NCBI GenBank assembly: GCA_009760885.1 | Contig: CM019715.1 | Span: 22,409,642-22,473,641 of the forward strand | Direction: 5' to 3' | DNA length: 64,000 nucleotides | DNA from: Achatina immaculata | Taxonomy: Eukaryota > Mollusca > Gastropoda > Stylommatophora > Achatinidae | Shown: positions 1-8,700 of the stretch, one piece after another | Layout: every line of letters starts with the position of its first letter | Position numbering within the stretch: position 1 is the first letter of the stretch | The notes under the pieces: generated by a model | What the model saw: only the letters and a program-made list of their open reading frames with translations | Told to the model about the DNA's origin: nothing | Database searches by the model: none | Program-made: the position numbers and the translations under genes

Positions 1-1424
1 TCTGGTCCTGGTGACATGTCTTTGTGCAACCCTTGCACTGCGTGTGTTAAATTTCCTAATGTAAGTGGTGTATCAAGGGCTTGTCTGTCCGTGTCACAGA
101 GTTTGTTAGTATATTTCATGTATTTGTCTTGTGTTTGAGTTTCTGTTTTTTCCTTAGTGTATAGATTTTTGTAATATTCTCTGAAGGCTTGCGCTATGTT
201 TTGTGTGTCCGTTTGTCTGTTGCCATTTAGATCTACTATCTCGCCTATTTGTCTGTTGCGTTGAATGTTTTGTTCTATCCCTAAGTACTGTTTGGTAGGT
301 GTTTCTTGCGTGATAGTGTTGAGCCTAGTTCTCAGCAGTGCGCCTTGAAATCTGTGCTGTCTATGTTTGTCTAGTTCTTCTTGTAGTGCTAGTATATTTG
401 GTGAGTTTTTGTCTACCTGCTTTGTTAGTCTGATTGCGTCTTCAATTATTTTCTCCTGTTGCAGTCTTTCTCTGTATATCTGGGTCGAGAGTATCTGTGC
501 TCTTTCTCTTATTGTGATCTTCAGCATTTCCCAGTGTTGTTGAATGTCGCGTGTGGGTAAGTCGTCTGTGAAAGCGTGGATAATCTGCGTTATGTTGTCT
601 ACAAATTGTTGATTTTGGAGAAGTGTATTGTTAAACTTCCAGTGTGGCGATCGTTTAAAAGGTCTATTTGAGAGTGTCATGTTTACTGTTGTGACTATTG
701 CTTTATGATCTGTGAACTGCAAGGTTTCCATGAGATGCCTGGTTCGTGCTATGTGATGTGTTGAAGGTGCATAAATTCTGTCTAGTCTAGTAGATCTGTT
801 TTGGGCGTTGTTTTTATATGTGGTGTCTCTGCCTTGGGGATGAGTGTGTCTATATGTGTCTACTAAGCTATGTGTATCTAGTATGCCTTGTAATATTTCT
901 AGTTGGTTTTTATCTTCTCTGCATGTTCTAGCAATTTGAGCTCTAATTTGACCTCCTATAATGTCTGCGTCTGATAGAACACAATTAAAATCTCCCCCCA
1001 ATATGATGTTGTGTCCTCTATACATTCGAGTGAGTAAGGAGTCTAAATCTTCATAGAATACTGGTTGGTGAATGCGGTTGGGTGGAGCATGTATGTTGAC
1101 TATAGTGTATGCTTGTGTGTTGTTCGTTACCTCAACTATGGCTATTCTTCCTCTGCTGTCTCTATTTGTTCTAGTAAACTCCCATCTATCTGAAGTCTGT
1201 ATGATTGCTACTCCAGACCCCGAGTTTTGTTTGGCTAGGCTAAAACATGAATGTCTAAGGCCTAACTGAGTGGTGATTTGCGATGCGTGCCAATCTGTTT
1301 GTATATTTGTTTCTTGTATAAGAATGAAATCAGGTTTGTGTGTTAGTATTAATGAGACAATACGGTGTAGTTTCCTACGGATGCCTCTAATATTAACACT
1401 TACTATTTTAATGTCACTATCCAT
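1..1424 (-). CDS. LINE ORF2, Tx1-like: endonuclease and start of RT region (runs off left edge)
   Basis: Reading the minus strand from an ATG at 1424, about 474 codons run without a stop to the window edge. The start is an apurinic-type endonuclease: VSVNIRGIRRK, then the acidic IQET, GGDFNCVL, LDRIYAP and the terminal FTDHKAIV. A long charged linker follows, ending in MSPGPD, like the KSPGPDG that opens the reverse transcriptase fingers in L1/Tx1-type elements. The protein would nick target DNA and reverse-transcribe its own RNA. The RT catalytic core lies outside the window. ORF1 ends 136 bases upstream. The lack of stops over 1.4 kb contrasts with every other LINE here and suggests a young copy. 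The Tx1-clade placement rests on layout and motif style and is moderate. Confidence 0.85.
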   Translation of the reverse strand, partial: MDSDIKIVSVNIRGIRRKLHRIVSLILTHKPDFILIQETNIQTDWHASQITTQLGLRHSCFSLAKQNSGSGVAIIQTSDRWEFTRTNRDSRGRIAIVEVTNNTQAYTIVNIHAPPNRIHQPVFYEDLDSLLTRMYRGHNIILGGDFNCVLSDADIIGGQIRAQIARTCREDKNQLEILQGILDTHSLVDTYRHTHPQGRDTTYKNNAQNRSTRLDRIYAPSTHHIARTRHLMETLQFTDHKAIVTTVNMTLSNRPFKRSPHWKFNNTLLQNQQFVDNITQIIHAFTDDLPTRDIQQHWEMLKITIRERAQILSTQIYRERLQQEKIIEDAIRLTKQVDKNSPNILALQEELDKHRQHRFQGALLRTRLNTITQETPTKQYLGIEQNIQRNRQIGEIVDLNGNRQTDTQNIAQAFREYYKNLYTKEKTETQTQDKYMKYTNKLCDTDRQALDTPLTLGNLTHAVQGLHKDMSPGP

Positions 1425-1560
1425 GTCTAAAAGGTAAAAAAAGGGAAAATGATCTGTTTAGACAAATGAAAGAGATAAAAATTATTTACATACGTTCTGT
1501 TTGTCTTGTAGCACTGTCTTGAGATATAGTCCAGGTTGGTACTGTTTGCCATACGGTGCA

Positions 1561-2448
1561 TTATGGTGCATCCTCACGGTATTCGACAGGGACGTCGATG
1601 AGTAGTTGTCTGTCGTCGTCCGGGTCATACTCTGCTGTCTGTAGAGCCCAAGATGGCGTGCAGTCAGCTGTCGGTTCTGAGAGTAGAGAGTTTCGTGGCT
1701 CGTCTCCATTGTTATCTCGAAGTTGTTGTTGTTGAGGCCAGGTGACCTCTCTTGTTTTAGTTGGTTGTTTCTTTGGTGTACAGGTTGGTGTGTTTGTAGT
1801 CGCTGGTGTTGGAGGAGATCGTACCGGTCGTCTCCTTTTTCTGGTATAGTCCACTAGCTGGAAGGTGTCTCCGGCGTCCTCTGAAGGAGGGTCTTGGTCA
1901 CCAGAGGTTGGGACCTCAACTGTGGAAGGTCTTCCTGGCTCGGGTGGCTGGGCTGCTTGTTTACCTGCGGTTTTAGGTGCTGGTGTCTGCTTCCGTGGGC
2001 ATTTGCTGGCCCAGTGTGTGGTGTTCTGGCATATCGGGCACGGCGGTTTGCGGTCTTGGAGTGTGATGAAGATTTTATGTTCTTCCTTTCCCTCCGTGTC
2101 TGTGATGTATGTGTAGTGTGGCACCTCCACTTTCGGGCGACACAGAAACGACCATTTGTCGTGCGCCTTCTCAGCTCGTGAGGTCTCTGCCTCCTCATCG
2201 CCCGTCAAGAAGGTAATCAGTCTTTTAACCATCTCAGGTTTGGTACTTGGTGGTACCCAATGCAGGGTACCCTTGATCCTTTCTTTTTCCATGTGCTCTA
2301 TCATCACATGGAGTTTCTTGTCGTCGAGGGCGAAAGATTTCCCGTGTAGGGATTTGTAATAGGCCACATGTGCTGCCTGCGTCAGGGTGGCGAACCACTT
2401 GAACTTGTTTTCAAATCTGCACAATGTTGCGATCCCATTCGGCCCCAC
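1561..2448 (-). CDS. LINE ORF1, gag-like RNA-binding protein with CCHC zinc knuckle
   Basis: This is an open frame of about 295 codons on the same strand as ORF2 and just upstream of it. The N-terminal half resembles the RNA-binding part of Tx1-like ORF1 proteins. It is followed by a CX2CX4HX4C zinc knuckle (CPICQNTTHWASKC) and a Pro/Thr/Lys-rich C-terminal tail. The product would coat the LINE RNA. The 5' end is uncertain: the frame has no ATG (GTG at 2448) and meets a stop about 60 bases upstream. A separate ATG frame at 2602 (MDAPKKFVYNKMED) lies in another frame and stops soon after. A frameshift, or a splice at the GCAG/GTAAGG sequence near 2490, could join them, so ORF1 may be broken. 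Confidence 0.75.
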   Translation of the reverse strand: MGPNGIATLCRFENKFKWFATLTQAAHVAYYKSLHGKSFALDDKKLHVMIEHMEKERIKGTLHWVPPSTKPEMVKRLITFLTGDEEAETSRAEKAHDKWSFLCRPKVEVPHYTYITDTEGKEEHKIFITLQDRKPPCPICQNTTHWASKCPRKQTPAPKTAGKQAAQPPEPGRPSTVEVPTSGDQDPPSEDAGDTFQLVDYTRKRRRPVRSPPTPATTNTPTCTPKKQPTKTREVTWPQQQQLRDNNGDEPRNSLLSEPTADCTPSWALQTAEYDPDDDRQLLIDVPVEYREDAP

Positions 2449-2644
2449 GCCGGCCGTCCCGCCAGGATGCTGTGCATGTGGCCATAGGAGACCTTACCTG
2501 CACTCGGTCCTGCAGTAGTTATGACAAGTGTCCAGGTGGGTGAAGTTGCCCTCCTTCCATATCTTCCATCTTGTTGTAAACGAACTTCTTTGGTGCGTCC
2601 ATGGTTGGTGTTTGATGTTTGTGAAATCACTACAGAGCGTAGAT

Positions 2645-2678
2645 CTACACTTTGATCTTAGCCAAAAGGCCGAGAAGC
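2645..2678 (-). ncRNA. U2 snRNA 5'-end fragment (about nt 4-37) fused to LINE
   Basis: The minus strand reads GCTTCTCGG, then CCTTTTGGCTAAGATC and AAAGTGTAG. This is the invariant 5' end of U2 snRNA including the stem I region and the stretch that contacts U6, but it stops before the branch-point recognition sequence. It is a fragment and cannot be a functional snRNA. It abuts the LINE 5' UTR on one side and an unrelated LINE fragment on the other. Confidence 0.9.
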
Positions 2679-2840
2679 TCCACTTGATAGCTTATTTTGG
2701 TATTCTCTGATTGTTTCTTCTTATCACATGGCCTACATATGTCCATCTTCTTTTTCTGATCACCCATGAGACAGGTTGTTGTTTGCTCATCTGTCTTATC
2801 TCTGCATTGTTCTTGAATTCAGGAATTCAATATGTATGTG
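2679..2840 (-). mobile_element. Family A (RTE-like) LINE fragment
   Basis: On the minus strand this matches the C-terminal coding region of the family A copy at 10500-11279: the stretch equivalent to [20 protein letters not shown]. It is the landing site of the U2-headed LINE, whose other flank lies outside the window. Confidence 0.75.
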
Positions 2841-2960
2841 AGTACAATACATTAATGATCTGTCTGCCATTTGCTCAAGTCTCAGGTGCACAGAGTAATT
2901 TTGGGTGTATTTTGTAAAAGAATATGGATTTTTTGCAGTTTGTTCCCCGTAGTGCTGATA

Positions 2961-3060
2961 TAAAAGTTAATGCCCTTTTTGTTTTTGTAGTATTTACTTT
3001 TAGGGGTGGTCTTCCCTTGAAAGTAAATACTACAAAAATAAAAAGGGCAATAACTTTTAT
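2961..3060. repeat. Long inverted repeat, about 40 bp arms with 18-base loop
   Basis: The left arm 2961-3001 and right arm 3020-3060 are reverse complements with only two or so mismatches around the loop AGGGGTGGTCTTCCCTT. The A/T-rich stem contains GTAGTATTTACTTT. It may be a foldback MITE or a miRNA-like hairpin. No coding role is seen. Confidence 0.8.
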
Positions 3061-3664
3061 TTTTCTTCATCTTCCCTGAGTTAATTGTGCATATCCCTGA
3101 GTTGTATAAAGTTTATGTTTTGTGAGTGTTTCACACTAGCACAAGAAGTGTTAGGGAAACTTTGAGGGTTTGAATTTTGATGGAAAGAGGCAGTGTGCAT
3201 TGTCTAAAGAGAGCAGTACTGTTTTTGTCCTAGTTGTGGTGTAATGTGAGCAGGTGGAGATTGAGTAGGTTTTCAAGAGATTATGGGGTTTTTTTGTGCT
3301 GTGGTGGAACCCACTGGCTATTGTCGATGTTGCCAGTATTATTTGTGTTCTACATATTTTCACCGGCATTTGAGATGTATGAGTTGATACTTAATCCACC
3401 ATCAAGGAATTTCATCATTATCATCACCCCTATTAAACTGGTTTTGACTTCAGTGAAATGCATTTGTTCTACTGTGTGTAGTTCAGCTGTGAGATGTCAG
3501 AACCTGATCCTGTCAAGAGTGTACTGTACAGGAAATTGTAACATCCTTCATGAATGTGTAACTGTGTTTTTTGGGGGTTTTTTTGTCAAATCATCTTGCC
3601 ATTTGACACATTTGTTCTAACATACATAGGATTCTGTCACAGGGTAGCACTTAATTACTCTGTT

Positions 3665-4150
3665 TTCTCACAGCTATGATTATTCTATTATTTGCATTTT
3701 CGTACTCCAGTATGCTTTCTCAGGTCCATGCATTGGTCATCATTGATTTCCACAACCATCTATCCTTTGCTCTTTCTATAGGATGTTTGTTGGACTGCGC
3801 CCTATACCACTCTTTTAGTTCATCAAGTATCTTTTCTTTGTCTTCCTCTGTCCCTTTGTCCCTCCAGTTTTCCTGTTGTCACTAGGTGTTCCAGTTTGCC
3901 TCTTCTCAAAATGTATCCTACAAATCTGGATTATCATTTTCTGAATTTTTTCCATAATTTTTTTCTTTTATCCAGGCTTATTAAGAAGTTATTCATTTGT
4001 TTTCTAGGCTATCCATGGTATTCTCATCATTCTTATTAGGGACCACATTTCCAGTGCTTCCAGTCAGTTTTGAGTACTCTTGGTTACTATACATGCTTTG
4101 CATCCATACAACAATACTGGTTTGATGTAACACTTAGTAACTGTAAATAC
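3665..4150 (-). mobile_element. Degraded LINE fragment (RT C-terminal region)
   Basis: The minus strand carries the thumb/C-terminal signature seen in many invertebrate RTE/CR1-like LINEs, including the reverse complement of CVYGC-like and MRKI-like stretches near 4080-4120. It contains several stops. The exact family is not clear. Confidence 0.45.
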
Positions 4151-4225
4151 TACTTCTTTCTTATTCTGGACTTAATTTCTGTAGTTTATATTCTCTTATT
4201 GTATCTGCACTTAATTTCTGTAGTT

Positions 4226-4467
4226 CATACTCTACTTTCATAGGACATACAATGAGAAGAGGAGGCATTGAAAATATTGTAACAGGAGAAATAGCAGGAA
4301 GAAGAGCCAGGGGCAGACTGAGGGAAATGATATATTGGATAGTCTGATTGATGAGAGGCGATCTACAACTGAGCTGATGGCCTATAAGAAGGATCGAGTA
4401 CTGTGGAGAAGCATAATAGCCAAGCCCAGTTGGCATGGCACCTGCTGATGATGATGATGATGATGAA
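4226..4467 (+). mobile_element. Family D LINE 3' fragment
   Basis: It begins at TTCATAGGACATACAATGAG and follows the same coding path as the D copies at 37075 and 47205 (FIGHTMRRGGIENIVTG, then RPTELMAYKKDRVLW). It ends in a (GATGAT)n tail at 4448-4467. It is 5'-truncated and slightly frameshifted. Confidence 0.75.
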
Positions 4468-4604
4468 TGATGATGATTCATATTCTGTTACTGTTGTAAT
4501 TGTACTCATGTACTTGTGTCAGTGCCTTTCCCAAAAGTTTTATGATTTTGCAGTTTTAAACAGTGTTCAGATTGTACAATTTCTTATTGTAAGAACCAAA
4601 GAAA

Positions 4605-5620
4605 AGCTCAGTCAGTCAGTCATTTGCATGTCCCTTGCAGAACTTTGCCTCCCTAGCAGCTCTCCTGTATGCCTCTCGGTTGTAAGCAAGATGCTCTGCT
4701 GCTGATGCATCCATTTACAGATCATCAACGATGTCTTGCAGCCATCTTCACCTTGGTCTTCCTCTCTTTCTTTTTCCCATTATGTACCCTTCCAAGACGG
4801 TTTTCTTTAGATTATCATGACATTTAATGTGCCCAAAATATTTAAGTTTTCTCTCTTTAATTCTCTTTACTAGCCAGCCTTCTTCAATATTAAGTTCTTG
4901 TAGTATGGATATATTTGTTCTTTTTTGAACAATAGATGTCCTCCTTTTAATTTCCCTCGTTATATCTCCATTATTAGTTAGTAATGATTCAAGATATTAA
5001 AAACTCTCCACTTCTTCCAATTTTTCATCATTGATACATATTTCAGCTGCCTTATTTGTTTTGTCAGTTTCAGTTTAGTTTTCTTCGTGTTAAGATAGAG
5101 GTTTTGTTCTTCCCTATTCTTATGAACTGATATAATTAGTTTTTCCATTCCTTTTTGTGTTATGGACAGTAATACTGTGTCATCAGCATATCTAGTATCT
5201 GATATTTCTTAACCTCCAATTTTTATGGCATCATAATATTCTTTTTCCACATCATCTCTAACATTTCCGTTATATTTTCAGTATACAAGTTTAATAAGTA
5301 AGGCGACAGATGCAACCCTGACGGACCCCATGTTTTATGTCAAACCAAGTTGTTTCACCATTTATTCTTACTGCTGCCTGTTGGTCTAGATATAGCAGTG
5401 ATATTAATTGTATCAAATGTGTTGGAAATCCCATTTATTTCCATTATTTCCCAAGGTTTCTGGTGTTGTACACAATCAAATGACTTTGAATAGTCTATAA
5501 AGATAAATATAGATTCACATTAAACTCTCTGCATTTTTCTGTTATTAATCTTATATTGAATACATAATCTCTTGTTCCTCTTCCTTGCCTAAAATCAGGT
5601 TGGAGCATATTGACTTCTTC
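4605..5620 (-). mobile_element. Family B LINE, 3' kilobase
   Basis: On the minus strand this is the RT C-terminal half of family B. The tail (TGAC)n lies at 4607-4620. Other copies are at 17830, 25741, 29660, 40080, 44688, 53625 and 60733. Many stops make it an inactive relic. It ends about 50 bases before the first visible lectin exon, so the intron there is largely LINE. Confidence 0.75.
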
Positions 5621-5673
5621 TTCTGTGAAAAGCTCATTCTCACTAAATCTGAGCTATCCTTTTCTTTCCACAG

Positions 5674-5768
5674 ATGGTCAGATGGCAGTCCACAGACTTT
5701 TGTGGGTTGGGGTCCTACTGAACCTAATGATTTCATGGGTGGAGAAAGATGTGTCAGCATCTATGGAG
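5674..5768 (+). CDS. Lectin exon a: CTLD1, core with EPN motif
   Basis: The acceptor is CTTTCCACAG. The product reads [19 protein letters not shown] then ERCVSIYG. The EPN triad predicts mannose-type ligand choice by Ca2+ coordination. The exon ends in phase 1 before GTTCAG, a weak donor. The incoming phase requires an upstream exon. Confidence 0.85.
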
Positions 5769-8700
5769 GTTCAGTTATTTGTTGTTGATAAAGTTATTAT
5801 CATTATTTTCACTGTAGCTTTCAGTGCAGTCATTGTTGTCATGAACTCTGTGCATAGATTCAATGAGGACAAGATGAATTGATGATAAAATATAAAGTAA
5901 AAAAAAGATAAATATAAGAAATTAAAGATAAGAAAAGATGTTCAAATGCTTCTAAAAGGTAGTTTATCATAATAATTTGAAATTTAACTATCGCAGTGAA
6001 GTTCATCAAAGGATATATAATAGTGGTGAGAAAGTTATCATGTTTATGTGAAAATGTTCATTTATTTTAAGGAACTTTACTTAGAGCTAAGAATAATTAT
6101 GTTGTGAAAAAACTGCCCAGAAATAGAAATACATCTACATGGCTAGTCAGGTTGGCCACTTGTATACCATGTAATTTGTGTTTCTCTTTTCAGGAGATCA
6201 ACTACAACAATTTTTAAAGTTAATTTCTAGTAAAATATATATAATTTCTTCTGTGTTTTTTCTTGAAGTTATATTTGCTTACAGTTAGCAGTGTTGATGC
6301 AGTCTTCAGCAGACAGATGAATAATTGTGAATAAATAAAGATAAAGAAAAGCTGAACACAAGAGATAAGAAGAGTAAAAGTAATAACTCTGAAATATATA
6401 TATATATATTTTAAAGGCAGTGCCAGAATTGTCAACTTATAAACAAGGGAATTTGCCAGCTTCTGAACAAAGGAATTGACGAAGCATAGTGTACATATAG
6501 ATGATTTGCTGAAATGGATTGTGATTGTCTCTTTTATCTTTACACTGCTTCCTCTTGTCACCATCTTGTGCATTTTTCATATTTATTTGTTTTACTTTTT
6601 TCTGTGTTTAACTGTAAAATGTGAACCAGACATGAAGGATAAAAAAAGAATGTTTAAAAAAAAAAATTTGAAAAAAAGGTAAAATCCCAGCTTCCATGCC
6701 ACTAAAGCGTATTGAGGATATGGAGTTTGGCTTGTATTTCCAAGACTTTCAGTACATGAAAGGGTGATGTGGTCATTACCATGCCTGGCCACATTTATCT
6801 CCCCAGATTTCTCTGGTTCCCATTTTTAGAGGCTGGGTGGGGCCCAGGGCCTTTTTGGTGTGGTGGTACCAGAAAAAAATCTCCAATAAAAAAAAAAAGA
6901 ATGTTGGATATCTTATATGATATTTGTTAAACTAGAATTGTGTTTCTATAATTTTCTGTTGATTTGTTAAGTTTTTCAATATATATATATATATGTCAAT
7001 TTATGCAGTTGCCTCCTCTGTGATTTATTTCATGTATAATTCTTCTATTTGTACAGCAAACTGGCAAGATGATGAATGTTTGACAGATTATGGCTATATA
7101 TGCAAGAAGCTGAATGGCTCTTCTACTTCTTCAGTTTCATTCACTACTCCTGCCGTGCAAGGGGTGTGTCCAGATGGTTTCTTTAGTGGAGGTAGGTTGT
7201 GGATGAGTGGGAGCAAAGATTGGACCGTGTGATTATTACTTACTAGTGATTTTAGAGGTTTTTGACAGATGAGCCCTATCAAGATGTCCGTTTATCCCTT
7301 CAACACAGAAAGGTATATGACGAAGAAGACAAGACAAGACACAAAAGCCATCAGACTGCATCCTGACAGGTTGAATAGCAACCTGATTGTTCTGATGAGC
7401 AACCTGATTGTGTCCTGATTGTTGTGATGAGCAGCCTGATCATGTCCTGATTGTTGTGATGAGCAGCCTGATCATGTCTTGATTGTTGTGATGAACAGCC
7501 TGATTGTGTCCTGATTGTTGTGATGAGCAGCCTGATTGTGTCCTGATTGTTGTGATGAACAGCCTGACCATGTCCTGATTGTGTCCTGATTGTTGTGATG
7601 AACAGCCTGACCATGTCCTGATTGTTGTGATGAGCAGCCTGATCATGTCCTGATTGTTGTGATGAGCAGCCTGATCATGTCCTGATTGTTGTGATGAGCA
7701 ACCTGATTGTTGTGATGAGCAACCTGATTGTGTTCTGATTGTTGTGATGAGCAACCTGATCATGTCCTGATTGTTGTGATGAGCAACCTGATTGTGTCCT
7801 GATTGTTGTGATGAGCAACCTGATTGTGTCCTGATTGTTGTGATGAGCAACCTGATTGTGTCCTGATTGTTGTGATGAGCAACCTGATTGTGTCCTGATT
7901 GTTGTGATGAGCAGCCTGATATACTGTTTGGTCAAGTGATCAGCTTGACTGTGTCCTGAGTGGTCAAATGATTACCAGTTTGTGTCCTGCTTAGTTAGAT
8001 GGTTAGCAGCCTGTGTCCAGCTTGATTAGGGGTTGAAAGCCTGTGTCCTGATTGGTTAGGTGGTTAGCAGCCTGTATCCTGATTGGTTAGGTGGTTAGCA
8101 GCTCATGTCCTGATTGGTCAGATGATGAGGGTTTTTAGAGGATGATTTGGACAGATAAAGAGTCAGTATGTGTTTTGAATGATCAAGTGACTGGCAGCCT
8201 GTGGTCAGGTCATGAGTGGCCTAACTGTAGACTGACTGGTCAAGTGACTGGCAGCCTGTGGTCAGGTCATGAGTGGCCTAACTGTAGACTGACTGGTCAT
8301 ATGATTGGCAACCTGTGGTCAGGTCGTGAGTGGCCTAATTGGAGACTGATTGGTCAGATGATTGCATTATTTTTTAGTTTTGTTATGTTTTTGCTTGTGT
8401 ATCCTGGTATAAGATTAACATAAAATTGTCTTCCAAGTTTTGTCATATTTTATATGCTTGTGATGTGCAGGGGTGAACAATAAATGTTATTACATTGGTG
8501 GAAGAGGAAACGCCAGTTCAAATGATCCAGCGCGGACCTGGGAAGATGCCAGAAACTTCTGTAGGAACCTGACATCACCAAAAATAGTGGACATTGGCAG
8601 CATTCATGATCTTGCTGACCAAGGTGAACAGATATTAGTCTTTCTCTGCCTACATTCTTTTTTGTCTTCTTTATTACTTTATATCCATTGTCATTAAAGA

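Larger units (their letters stand above)
1..2678 (-). mobile_element. Tx1-like LINE with a U2 snRNA 5' head (3' part outside window)
   Basis: This is one non-LTR element read right to left: U2-derived head (2678-2645), short 5' UTR, ORF1 and ORF2. The right boundary is sharp, because the flanking sequence from 2679 is an RTE-like LINE fragment in the same orientation. The element therefore inserted into older repeat DNA, not into a U2 gene. Tx1-clade elements of the Keno type are known to target U2 snRNA genes. A U2 head on an off-target copy fits a transcript that began at a U2 promoter and read into an element sitting in the U2 gene. That history is inference. The 3' end and target-site duplication are not visible. 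Confidence 0.8.

Noticed and set aside
7351..7935. Overlapping minus-strand open frames as repeat proteins
   Set aside because: They come from the 32-bp minisatellite. The same words appear in several frames.
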